The notes under the pieces: model-generated
Told to the model about the DNA's origin: nothing
Database searches by the model: none
What the model saw: the letters and a program-made list of their open reading frames with translations, nothing else
Origin: Lineolata rhizophorae
Taxonomy: Eukaryota > Ascomycota > Dothideomycetes > Lineolatales > Lineolataceae
Length of the DNA stretch: 64,000 nt
NCBI GenBank assembly: GCA_010093515.1
Contig: MU001686.1
Coordinates: 637,787-701,786, forward strand
Reading direction: 5' to 3'
Program-made: the position numbers and the translations under genes
Shown: piece after piece, positions 1-11,015 of the stretch
How the letters are laid out: the number at the start of each line of letters is the position of its first letter
Position numbering within the stretch: the stretch's first letter is position 1

Positions 1-2603
1 CTCCAAAATACCCCGAATGGTCCGACAGGTCGAAATGTGTATAGAACGGCCCGGGAGCGAGAGGAGGGATGCGAGCAACCACGGTCAGCTATATGTGGGA
101 CCGGCGAGCCTTGACAACGAGGTCCGGCGGTAGAGCGGAGGCAACGAGCCCGAGGTTGACGGGGTGAAGAAGACGGAGCGGACGAGGGGTGGCGGAGGAA
201 AGGAGGCGCGGGCAGCGGACCGGAGTGGAAGTCGGGGTGAGATGAGAAACCCAGGGGCGGCAGCAACGAGCTCGGCGGGACAAGAGCTCTCGGCTGGCAG
301 CTCTCCGCGGTTCGCAGCTCAGCTTCCGGCCACACCTCTGATGACGGAGACGGGAGGATAGGGGAGGGCAGGCAGAGAGGGAAGAGCGGTCGGGAGAGGG
401 TTTTGGCGGAGTGCACGCTTCGAGCACTCCAAGAAAATCGGGCAAAATGGGTTCGGGTTACGCTAGCGCCAGAGCCCAGAGGGCCTGTGCAGCCACCATC
501 ACTCTGCCCGAGCTGCCCTGCGGCCGTCCCGGATGTCGGCCGCATTGCTAGCTCCACTGCCAGCCACATCCTCGCTCCAACGGCGTGCTCATCATGACTG
601 CTGTCGCGCCATTCCGTCCACGCTGCCATTTCTAAGGTTCGACTCTCCGACCTATGTCCCCGCCAGCCCGCTCGGTTCACGGCATTGCCATCCCTCGGGC
701 TGTCACGAAACTCGAACCCTGGTTGGACTTACCGCTGGCGGCGGAGAGCGCCGGGCGTCCGACAATACGTATCGTCGATCGCTCGCCCGGGCATAAAACA
801 GTGCCTCAGGGCACGGCCGTGCCAGCGTCGTGGTCGCTGAATCGGACGTCCGACGGAGCACGGGATACACCTTTGCAACAGGCGGCCAGGTAACCTCGAC
901 GGCAACAAAGTCCATCGACGCTCCTTAGGTGTGCCAGGTACCAAAGCATCGCCTCATGCTGGGAGGGTTGGGCGCGTCATAGGAGCTCCTTGCTGCGGAG
1001 ATAATTCATCTATCCTTACGTAGTGTAGAATTTATCGCGGCCCGCCCTGGCGAGCCCCGGCACTGGCTCATGCTCCCGGGGACCGTCGGGAACCTCGACT
1101 GCCGATAGCTTGAGGCGCACAGCCCATTGGATCGCTATCCCGGACTGAAACATGGCGCTCGCTCGCTCATTATTCGACCACGAGTTCTTCGCGCGTGCCT
1201 GATGTCGCACGGAACGACTTACGCTAGCGAGATTTTATTCGGTGCGTGCCCACAACGGCGTAGCCGGTGGTCAGAACGTGCAGTTCCTTGTGCTCTCATT
1301 TCTCATACATATATGTACTACTTTCCTCTTCAAGCGCCCGCGTTCAAACCGCCGGCGTTCTTCGTGAGCCTCATGCTTTCTCGCATCTGCCGATCTGTGA
1401 GCTTTGTGTCATACTCGCAACGGTCCGTCGCACAAGTGCAAGCTTCGCATTGATGTTTTTTGCTCTGGCTGGCGGTAACAGGGAGCACCCAGGGAGCGTT
1501 GTTAATGGGTGATACTGCGTAGCACGGACAGGTTTGAGCTCGGAGAGAAAGGCGCCCCAAACATCCGATTGATCGGCTCTGTTTCGATGGTAATGAGAAG
1601 AGAGGCTCAGGCACTTGAAAGAGCTAGAATGTGGGCGTGTCCAAACCCTAGAATTGTGCGCTCATCACATTTTCTCTTTTTGTAAGGTCTTCTAGCGTGG
1701 AATCCTCGCTTAGGTTTACGATAGCAAAACAATTTCGCCCAATTGCGTCATATGCCTTTTGCTGTGTGACCTCGCAAAAGCTAACGAAGAAGTCAAGCTG
1801 AAGGACAAGCTGAAAGAAACTGTGCTTTCTGGGGTACATACTGCACGATTCACAACACAGCCTTATTTATCCATATATCGATAAGGACTAACTCATGTAT
1901 GCACATACGGCTGGGCTACCTTAATCTCAGCACTAATCTCTCAACCCAATAGATATACATAGCTATACAAGGGAGGGGATGGCAAGGGCCTCCGCGGGAT
2001 TCTGCACACCAAATCAATATAGCGATCCCGCAGCCCAGCAATGCGGGATCTTGCAATACTGGAACAAAGTCTCAACTAGTCAGAAAGTTCAATCCCGGGG
2101 GTGCATCCATGGTCCCATTGCACCTTTCCAACCCCGGATAACTGCAGACCCGATCCACACGTACCGCTCCCGCTCTACGGTTGCCTCACTATAGGACGAG
2201 ACAGGCGTCCTATTTCTACCTTTAGATCCCGCTTGCGGTCCACTACTGCCTAGGTGGCAAGTCGCACGGCGGACTCCGCAACTGCTTAGATGGAGCAAAT
2301 AGATTGGGAGGCCGGCGAGCTCACACATGTTGAGTGAATGGCGGCAGTGATTTTCAATCGTTGTGGTCCAGGACGGGCGGCGCCCGGGAAGGGCGTGGCG
2401 CCCGGAGAAACCGCCGCGCCGGCGGCATTCAGGGTCCTTAAGACATCGGTCCCTGGCAGCGGCCGGTGCCTCCTGCCGACCACTGCTCCTGCCGCCCGCT
2501 CCGCAGCCCGCAGCCTGAGTCGCCGGGCGCACCGCCTTCAGCGACGCAGCAAAGAGCGCGGGCTCGCTTCGATCTTCTCTCCTTTCGCATTCCGTCGCCC
2601 GCG
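1..2603. other. Intergenic region, no gene recognised
   Basis: Open frames here are short, lie on both strands and resemble no family I know. The stretch 1640-2300 is AT-richer than the flanks. A perfect 9-bp inverted repeat (GATCCCGCA / TGCGGGATC, 9-nt loop) lies at 2024-2050. The last 200 bases before 2604 are GC-rich and probably hold the promoter and 5' leader of the F-box gene. Confidence 0.6.
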
Positions 2604-4390
2604 ATGAAGTTCCTCGAGCATTTCCGGTCGCGCTCGCGGCTCAAGGAGAAGAAGAAGTCGGACGCGGACCACGCGCCGGCGGACCTGGCCATCCGCCCCG
2701 GCGCGGATTATATTGCGCGCCTGGGGGAGCCTGTCCTGCGGCGCATCTTTACTCTTGTCTGCCCCCACACGGCAGACGACAGCTACGAGCCTAGCGAGCG
2801 GTCCATGATCGGTGATGGCTGCATGCTATGCGACCTGCGCGACCTCTCCAACTGCGCCCGTGTGCGGAGGCAGTGGTGCCGGCCTGCCCAAGAGCTCCTG
2901 TGAGTAGCGACGCGCCTCCACGCGTCCCAGGCGTGGTCTATATATTCCGGACAGCACTGACACAGTAGAACCGCCGCTTTCATAGGTACACTCGTATCCG
3001 AATCGACGCCGTCCACTATTGCGAGCTCGAAGAAATCCTATCCGAAAAGCGCGTTCGAAAGTCCATCTTGTTCGAGCGCAATGACGAGCTCATCGACATT
3101 CCCGCCATTAGGTTGCAGCTCCTGTCCCGCACCGTCCGCGAGAGCCGACACTTGTCTCAGCTTGTGCAGACACTCAAGCTCCCTTACATGACCCGCGAAA
3201 CCCAAAAGGCCGACCTCGCACGAACTCTTTCCGTGCTCACAAATATTCGCTACGTTGACCTGCCAGATGGTTTCTTCACGGGGGATGGGAGCTGCATCAC
3301 CCTGAGGCAGGAGATTCAAGCGCGTTGTCCCGGCATAAGGAAAATGAAGTACAGCAGAGGTAGCGAATACTATTTCGAGCAGCTGGTACAGCAGCATTGG
3401 TCGATGCTTGAGACCCTCGAGATCGAGCGTCTATCTCTAGAGCCCGCGACTCTGAGGCGTGTCCTAGCGAGCCTTCCCCAGCTCCATGAGCTAGCGCTGT
3501 CAGATATGTCTTGGCTAGATGACAACATCTTTCAAGTCGTTCCGCATATGCCGAACTTCCCTCCTTTGCGCAAGTTTGCGCTGACGGGCCTTCCGCGCAT
3601 TACCGCCGCAGGCCTCGTCAATTACCTCTCTCGACCTGAAACGCGCGAAACGTTCACATCCTTGTCCCTCTCGAAAACGGGCATAACGATCACGGAGCTC
3701 CACAGTGTCGTTTGGGCAGCGACGCATCTCCTAGAGCTTTCCGTCTGCGAGACAGTTGCCACCTCCCTCCCACTCGAGCCTATCAAGCCGCTCACATCCA
3801 TCACTCTACAAACGCTATATTTCGAAATCACTCCCGAAGTCGACGGACGCTACAGCCACCACCAGCCCGAGGCCTCCTATTACTCCTACCTCTCCACATC
3901 GCTGCTAGGTAACTCGCTGCCCGCCCTGCGCACCCTCTACGTCCGCGACACGGACTTCGCCGAGAACCTGACCGCGCTAGCGCCGCCCGCGCCGGCCTTT
4001 GCGGCCAACGCCGCCCGGCAGGGTTTCACCCAGCCCCTCGAGGTCTACAGCAAGGGCCTCGACGAGCTCGACTGGGTCTTCACGTCCGTATCGGCGTCGG
4101 CCGACGACAGCTTCCCGGGCGGGGGCGGCGGGACGGGCCGGCGCAGCTTCGGCAGCACGTCCGGCGGCCGGCCCATCTCGGCGTACAGCGCGAGCAAGGG
4201 CCTCGGGCCCCAATGGGGCGGCGAGGCCCGTAGGAGCGTCGTCGTGGGCAACGGCTTCGGCGGCTTCCTGGCCGTGCCGGCGGCGGATGCCGAGGCGAGG
4301 CCCAAGAGCTCCGGCGGCGGGAGCTGGTACCGGGGCTCGACCCATGACCGCGGAACCAGCAGGGGGAGCAAGCATGATTTGTGGCGCTAG
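2604..4390 (+). CDS. F-box domain protein (putative SCF substrate adaptor)
   Basis: Two exons, 2604-2899 and 2986-4390, encode 566 residues. The intron is 86 nt with donor GTGAGT and acceptor ATAG, and the phase closes. Residues about 35-95 (GEPVLRRIFTLVCPH, then CDLRDLSNCARVRRQW) have the shape of fungal F-box domains: a buried helix followed by 'L..L..CARV.R.W'. A leucine-rich stretch of about 300 residues follows (for example LASLPQLHELALSDM and PLRKFALTGLPRITAAGLVNYL), as expected of leucine-rich-repeat F-box proteins. The last 120 residues are Gly/Ser-rich and probably disordered. By family knowledge such proteins bind Skp1 and present substrates to a cullin ubiquitin ligase; the substrate cannot be told. 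The ATG at 2604 is chosen because it opens the frame and is followed by a basic N-terminus. Confidence is good for the gene and moderate for the F-box call. Confidence 0.75.
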
Positions 4391-5563
4391 GCGTGGGCGC
4401 GCTCGTGTTGGGGCCTTTGGGATATGCCGGACTGGTTAGGGCGGTGGCGTATTGGTGGGGGATGGTTGGTCGGGTGGCGTAATGCGAATACCTAAGAACT
4501 GCTTCACCCTAACAGCTGGCCCTCGCCCGGCATAACGGAGGTCCCTGCCGTGGGACCACCTTTTCTTTTTCCTCCCTTCTTGGGCTTTGGCGCGTTTGGG
4601 TGTTTGGCTAGCATCGGCTCGGATAATTGACGGCGCTCGAGCTGCACGCTCTAGTGCGTCCCTGGCGGAGCGAATAGCTCGGATTGTGATACCCCCTCTG
4701 GAGACATTGCAGTAAAGAGATGAAGGTTGATTGGAAGCTGAGGTGCGGTTATCATGTAACGGGCATGATCGGTCTGAGCGCATGGATGCGAAGACTTAGT
4801 TGCAGGCAAATAGCTCTTTCTCGAATGAGGAGAGGGGAAGTAGCTAGGTGGAAGCCGCCGTTGGCTGTTAGGTTCAGATGGGAAGCGCGTGATCGCCTAG
4901 CCTTTGGCTAGGTTCCGTCATTGTACCCAGTGGCTTCGTATAGTACTTAAAATAGAAAGGAATCCCCAGTGAACATCGCGAGATGACTCGCCGTCGGAGT
5001 GCTTTCGGCCGTAGATGTGAAAGAAGGAATCACATTGAGAAGGAAATACATTCTACCGTTTTATGCCGTTACCGTAAAAGTGGCGGTAGATGCCCGTGTA
5101 TGATAAAGGAGCGCCCACATCCTTGAGACGACAGGAGGAGAGAACGGTCCGAATAAGACATTGCGGAAGGAAAGGTACTGTAAACAACTCAGATCCATGG
5201 TACTCCAGATCCACCTAAAACTACATAGCCGACTTCCGCCCCTAAGCAAATCGCGATCCATAATAACAGTTCTTCTGCTCCTCAGACCGGGGACACAATT
5301 CTGTCCCTTGAATCAAAATTCAGCCGAGTCATAAAAGCATTTCCCCAATTCTTCTCTCATAGGATTGTTTCGTACTCCTGAGATCCAATTCCGACCTGAC
5401 TTTTACCACTACAAATGGTGAAAGGACGCAACAACAGGAACTTCCGCCCAGAGCACGTGGGCTACCGCCTCCAGTCATCTTCGCGCTCATTCCCCGACCC
5501 CAGTGTCTTCCATGCACGGCAGTCCATCGCTGGCTTGCCGTTGAGTCGAGAACGTTGCGTGGC
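4391..5563. other. Intergenic region between convergent genes
   Basis: This gap separates the 3' ends of the F-box gene (+) and the CorA-like gene (-). GC content is visibly lower than in the flanking exons. No frame looks coding, and no repeat or RNA was recognised. Confidence 0.55.
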
Positions 5564-7075
5564 CTAGACTTCTTCTATGCCGTCTTTCGGTTGCCTCGCG
5601 CCTCTCCATCGGAAGCTCAAGCTCTCGTTTGCCATAGATTCACTCAGCTCGTAAGCCTCTTCAACTCTAGCGGAATCGAGTACTTGGAAAGTTTTCTGAC
5701 GTTTCAGAAGATCGCTGCTCCCGTTCGATCCGTTGTCTTCGGCTAGCCGGTCCTCAGGAGGGGCCAGTCTCGAGCTTTTAGTCTGGATGTATCTGTTCCA
5801 TTTCTTGTCCTCATGGCGCGACCACGCGAACCACGTCACGATCGTGACGAAGGTAAGAGCGACACAGCTGATGAAGTAGGTCCACCAGCCTGGGGAAGCC
5901 ACGGATTTCTCTCCCCAATTCTGGAAGTCGAATATAGTCGTCGAGAATGTCGAAGAATCGAATGTCGACGGCAGATATATAAGAGTCAGGAAGGCGATAG
6001 TCTTCATGGCCGAACTATCTTTCTTGGCGGCCTTGCTAACTTCAAAGGCGACACGCGTTTCGCGAATGATCATTCTGTTGTAAAGGACGGAGAATAAGCT
6101 GTCGATGCGCTTTTGGCAGTGATCGAGAAACGCCACGCCCATATCTGCGCGGCGACTAACGCCTATGAGTTGTTCCTGCGTTGGGCGTGAAATGGCTCGT
6201 TTCGTCCGGCAGTCCGGCTTAGAAGCTAGGTCATTGATCGTCCCTACGTCTCGAGCAAATTCCTTGACCGCTTGCAAACTCCTTCGAGTCATACCAATCT
6301 CACGTTGCAAAGTTACGAGTTGGCCATTGAGGTGCTCGAGTCCTTCTTGGGGTGCATCGCATCTGTTGAGAATGAATTGGAGAAAGGCCTTTGAATCGGT
6401 GACTCCGATGTTCATTTCGGCGCTGTTCAGCCTTCGGGCGAAATAGTCGGCTTGGGCAATAATTTCGAGTGTGCCTCTCGAAACCAGAGCTGCGATGAAC
6501 TGAAAGAGGCTTTGGCAGCCGCCCTTGGGTTGGTGATTCCGAAGGAATCGTTCAAACCGGCTGTCGTTGAAAAGGCCTCGGGAAAATATTAACAAATTCG
6601 ACACTCCTGCCCGCTGATCTTGGTGAAAGAACAATGTGAGGGTAGTTCCGGTGCTCGCGTACCATCCAAACGCTACATCAACAACGTAGGTATCATCCTC
6701 AGTTTCCTCAACGTTGTGCTCGATGAAGTTGGCCAGCGGCTTCGAACACGCCGCCAGAACCCGCGGCGAAAACCGAGTGGCTTCGAACCATTTCCGGAAA
6801 TCCGCATGGGTCAATTTGAGCGGTGCGTCGCTATAGCCGTGGCCTCCTGCAAAAATGATTGAAACGGTGGATCGGCCGTGCTCTGGTTGAGGAGTGGTGG
6901 AGGTGAGAGATTCTGGGAGCTGGTCCAGGTCAAGCCGAGGTGTCACTCCGTTTGAGTTGATAGTGAAATGTGATAGTTGTGTGGAGTCCTCGAACATCCA
7001 GAATGATCCGGTGTCCCATGGCGTTGGGGGCCACTCTGATGTAGTGGTATTCGAAGAGCCTCGCGATGAAGGCAT
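5564..7075 (-). CDS. CorA-like Mg2+ transporter family protein, GMN motif absent
   Basis: A single open frame gives 503 residues from the ATG at 7075; the frame extends seven codons further up without an ATG. The N-terminal 330 residues are soluble, with helical, charged segments such as HLNGQLVTLQREIGMTRRSL. Two membrane helices follow near the C-terminus, at about residues 357-378 (MKTIAFLTLIYLPSTF) and 397-420 (WWTYFISCVALTFVTIVTW). The pair of helices with 'T.I..LTLIYLP.TF.S..FST' between them is the hallmark of the many fungal CorA-domain proteins. The GMN signature of true Mg2+ channels is replaced by S-T-T, so transport activity is doubtful and the protein may be a membrane sensor or scaffold. 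Upstream of the ATG another frame reads YELAHFESPDVLGSIL, which could belong to an extra 5' exon, so the start is uncertain. Base composition is less GC-rich than in neighbouring genes. Confidence 0.75.
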   Translation of the reverse strand: MPSSRGSSNTTTSEWPPTPWDTGSFWMFEDSTQLSHFTINSNGVTPRLDLDQLPESLTSTTPQPEHGRSTVSIIFAGGHGYSDAPLKLTHADFRKWFEATRFSPRVLAACSKPLANFIEHNVEETEDDTYVVDVAFGWYASTGTTLTLFFHQDQRAGVSNLLIFSRGLFNDSRFERFLRNHQPKGGCQSLFQFIAALVSRGTLEIIAQADYFARRLNSAEMNIGVTDSKAFLQFILNRCDAPQEGLEHLNGQLVTLQREIGMTRRSLQAVKEFARDVGTINDLASKPDCRTKRAISRPTQEQLIGVSRRADMGVAFLDHCQKRIDSLFSVLYNRMIIRETRVAFEVSKAAKKDSSAMKTIAFLTLIYLPSTFDSSTFSTTIFDFQNWGEKSVASPGWWTYFISCVALTFVTIVTWFAWSRHEDKKWNRYIQTKSSRLAPPEDRLAEDNGSNGSSDLLKRQKTFQVLDSARVEEAYELSESMANESLSFRWRGARQPKDGIEEV

Positions 7076-9248
7076 CCTGTGGCGCAGTTCCGGCACCGGG
7101 CTAGGATGCTTCCAAGCACATCGGGAGACTCGAAGTGAGCTAGCTCGTATTGAGAGACAAGTTGACTTAAAATGAGATCTCAGTCGCTGAAGAGGATGTC
7201 TCCAAGGAGTCTGCGATGATGGTTTCTGATGATTCCGATGCTACAGAGAGAGGATGAGAACATGGGGAATCGACACATACGGCAGGTGGGGAAGACCTTA
7301 TAGAGAAATCGGATCAGCACAAAAAGCAAAGTCAGGATCCTCTGAGGCGCAAGGCAGACTTCAAAGGCCGGGCAGACACCAATTGCCGATACTCCTTAGG
7401 GAAGTTGCGAGCACCTGCCAAGCCTACGAATATAACCTCTTTGGAGTAGGTACAGCCGAACGTGCAGCCTTGTCTATACCAAATAGACACACGGCAGCCT
7501 CGTCACTTCCGAGTCGAGAAGCGGGTGTCCAATATCTTTCGCGTCCAGGAGAGGGGACGAAACTCTCTCGGACACAGGGTATGGAGAGAATGACGTATAT
7601 AGAGCGTACACAAGAGACTAAAGGCAGAGAATGCTAAGAATAAGTGAAACAATTCCTCCAGCGTGGAATTGCACCAGAGTAGCCGCTCTGCTCGGTAGGT
7701 TATTTCGGCTTTCTAAATACCTATGTATAGCGAAATTTGTCGAGGCGCCGGCACGGGAAGAGCGGCCTTCAGTAAATAACTAAGAGACTATAAAGAACCT
7801 AACGACCGAAAGGAAAGAAAGGGAGAGAATGGAGAGACTATTCTCCAAAATACAGTAGCATCCTACATGAACCGTTGGGCAGAGCCCATCGTCCGGATCC
7901 GGGGGACACCACACCGTTCAGAGGCGGATTTCACCAGCTTGAGATGTTCAATTGTTCTAGAGGATCCTGATAAACCGCGAAAACTATCGGCGGATAAGTT
8001 GCACTGAATGTCATGTCCATACACGATGGATCGACGGCATGATAGACCGACGTAGAGCAGCCATGGCGAAACACGAGATGATTGACGATGGGGCCAATCG
8101 GTGGATACTGCCTTGTTGAGGCGGCACCTTGGAAGGGTTGGATCCCGGTTACGAGCCATAGTGAGCTTCGAAGTCGACACCAATCCACATCCACATCCAC
8201 ATCCACGATTGAGAAAGGACGCTGACGAAGGGGTTGAAGCTCGAGCGCAAGCCAGCAGCAGCACCAGCGGCCACCGATGAGAAGCAATGGCAAGTGAGTC
8301 GGCCCGCAGTTTCAGCAATCGCGACCTCAGGGCGGCCGCAAGGCTTTCCTGCCTCTTATCACCGCAGTCTGACAGTGAGGGACAGCGAGACTGGGACACG
8401 CCAATTAGTGAATAAGGAAAGGAGGCAGCGTCGCCCACAGAACACGGCTGCGCCGCGAGCGTGTCGTGGTCGCGCAACCATGCATGCAGGAGGCGGAGCG
8501 GCACAGAGCAGGCCAGACGCAGCGCGGCGACGCGCTCCGAGTGGAGAGGCGAGGAGGCACGGCAGGACCTAGAGCAGGGCACCAGGGGCCTCCGGGCGCG
8601 GTGATGGCGGCGGGCCAATCGGGGCGCGGGCAGCGTGCAGGCCGCCGGCATTGCAGCGCGGCGCTACTGCAGGGCGGCACGGTCGCGGCGGGCGAGTCGC
8701 GCCTCAGGCAGGTCCAGCAGGCCATTGGGGCGCGCTGCCCGGGCAGCACACGCCCGCACGGCGCGCCGGCGCCGCGCGACGACGCGCTCGACTCCGCCTT
8801 GGCCCGGCCCGGGCGCGGGACGCGAGCGCGACTTTCTCACCCCCCAGTTCACCCCCTCCGGCCGCACACTAGATATACCCGCCGCCCACCAAAGCCCGCC
8901 CTCCTGCCCTCGCGCCTCTCCCTCCTCCCTCGCCTCCTCCGCGCCCTCTCTCCAACCGTCGGTGCCCTCTGCGTTCCTCTCCCGCCGTGCTCATCTCCAT
9001 CCCTCGGCTCGACGCGTCCGATCGAGGAGGATCACGCCGGGAGCTTTGCTTTCTTCCGTCGTCCGCAGGCGCCTGTTTACCGTCCAAACAGCCCGGCAGG
9101 CAGCCAGGCACGCCCGCGCGAGGCGGAAAGCTCGCAGCGGTCCACAGAAGCGCGGCCACGCATCCGGCCTCCTGTCTCCTGCGTCGTGTCCACCGCGCAT
9201 ACACAACAACAAGCTACGCACAGGACTGCCATTAGCCGCAGCGGCACC
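7076..9248. other. Divergent intergenic region / promoters
   Basis: It lies between the CorA-like gene (-) and the KEN-box gene (+). From 7100 to about 7900 the DNA is AT-richer with no coding signal. A short hexamer repeat (CCACAT, about four copies) sits near 8184-8208. From about 8450 to 9240 the DNA is very GC-rich and then strongly pyrimidine-rich on the + strand (8880-9000), the usual look of a fungal core promoter and 5' leader for the gene at 9249. A minus-strand open frame at 7863-8651 does not look like protein. Confidence 0.55.
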
Positions 9249-11015
9249 ATGGCGACCAGTCACCTCCCCGCCCGCCAGCCTTTCGCTGCCCTCGACAGCC
9301 CGCGACTGCAGAACCTGGCCAACATCAAGAATCGCCAGAACGGTATGCCTTAGCCTCGCGTCTTGCATGCAGCGCCTGCCTCGCTGTCGCTCCCGGCCTC
9401 GGCTGGCGGAGCCACTCGAGCACCTTCCACCCTGCAAAGCTTCTGCCTTGGTGCCTTGCTTCGTGCCTGATGCATCTACTACCCTTCCCCTCCGAGCTAC
9501 GCCCACCTCCTCCCAAGCCAAGCTTTCGTACAGCCGCATGAAACTCACCATGACATAGCCATCACCGCCGCCCTCTCGGCCTCGTCGCCCTCGGCCAAGT
9601 CGGCCATCGCGCTCACCTCGCCCGTGAAGCGGCGCCACTCGCCCTCCGCCTTCGACGAAGACGACTTCGACAGCGAGAACATTGACCCGGCCCTCTTCAA
9701 CTCGCCCTCGAAGCGCTCCAAGAACGTCGACGGGTCCGCCTCTGCCAAGAAGGCCTCGTTCCCCTTCGCCCTCAAGACAACCACCAGCTCCGGATACAAA
9801 TCCCACAATGCGTCGCCGCGCCTCTTCACGCCGCCAGCGACCGCCCCCGCGACGGTGCCGGCCTCCGCCCCGCCCCGCCCCGCCGTGTCCTCCCCAATCA
9901 GCAGGAGCCGCGGCTCCCCAAAGCACAAGCGCGTCGGCCTGCTGGCCGGCAAGCACGGCCATCAGCACCAGCACCAACGCCGCGCGTCTTCGTCGCCCTT
10001 CACTCGCGTCGACCCGCCCCGCTTCGGCGGACTAGCCTCGTCGTCGTCGCCGCTCGGCACCAGTGCCCATGCCGGCGCCGTCCCCTTCTCCATCGATGCC
10101 GCCTTGTCGGGCTCCATCTCGTCGTACACGCCCAAGTCGGCCGGCAGCGAACCCGCCCCAGGCGCCGCTCAGCCAACGCCGTGCTCGCCGCTCGCGAGCT
10201 CCTCCGGCGCGGCCTCGGCGGCCGCAGGCGCCGACGAGGCGCCGGCGCCCGTGACGGCCCAGGTCGAGCCGGCCGCGATGCCCAAGTCGTGGTTCTTCGA
10301 CATCCACGAGGACACGCCCGAGGAGGAGGCCGCCAACCTCATGGAGCACTCGACCTGCGTGCTCGACATCAGCTCCGACGACGACGCCGCCGCCCGCCGC
10401 GCCCGCGAGGCCGCCCGCGAGCGCGGAAAGGAGAACGTCCCGCCGCCGGAGCACGTCGCGGCCGCGGGCAACGGGGCGGCCGCGGGACGCGGGCGCGTCG
10501 AGGGCGCGGGCATCGCGGCCGAGGAGCAGGCGCCGCCGCCGCTGCCGCCGGCAAAATTCCGCAGGGCGAAGCTGCTCGAGGACGGGGACGCCATGGATAG
10601 GGACCGCGCGCCGCTAGGCGAGATGCCGGCCAGGGACTTCTACCCGGAGGGATTGGACGCGTCGTCGGTCGTCGTCACGGTCGACGGGGCGGAGCTGGAG
10701 GGCGAGCACGAGAACGAGCACGCGCGCGCGCGCGCGTACGAGCGGGCCGGGGCTTCTGAGGAGGAGTTGGGCCCGGTGCCGATTGAGGAGTTTAGCTTCG
10801 AGGTTCCGGTTCCGAGGGGTGAGAAGGGCGAGGTTAAGGTTGAGGGTGGCGAGGAAGGAACGGGTTCGGCGCAGGTGCTGGAGCAGGAGCAGGAGCAAAA
10901 GGAGGAGCTCAAGGAGATTGTGGTGTGGGAGGATGGGATGGATATGCAGAGCGGCGACTGTGGTGGGGATGTCAAGGAGACTCGGGCGGGTGAGGGCGAA
11001 CAGGTGGTTGCTTGA
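9249..11015 (+). CDS. Conserved ascomycete protein with KEN box (function unknown, probably cell-cycle regulated)
   Basis: Two exons, 9249-9342 and 9559-11015, encode 516 residues. The start lies in a good context (GCACCATGGC) and the intron phase closes. The N-terminus reads ARQPFAALDSPRLQNLANIK, a block I recognise as typical of this ascomycete family. Further marks are SPVKRRHSP and SENIDPALFNSPSKR (E71-N72), a central conserved block KSWFFDIHEDTPEEEAANLM followed by STCVLDISSDD (residues about 274-305), and RGKENVPPPE with K322-E323-N324. KEN followed closely by proline is the classical degron read by the anaphase-promoting complex. Many S/T-P sites, including SPVKR and SPSKR, fit CDK phosphorylation. 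The rest is Ala/Pro/Glu-rich and likely disordered. No enzyme domain is visible. I infer a nuclear, cell-cycle-controlled protein; relatives in databases may carry unrelated names by faulty transfer. Confidence 0.8.

Noticed and set aside
7863-8651. 262-codon minus-strand frame upstream of the KEN-box gene
   Set aside because: Composition is Arg/Ser/Ala-rich without conserved pattern, it includes a CCACAT repeat read as Cys-Gly, and it overlaps a likely promoter.
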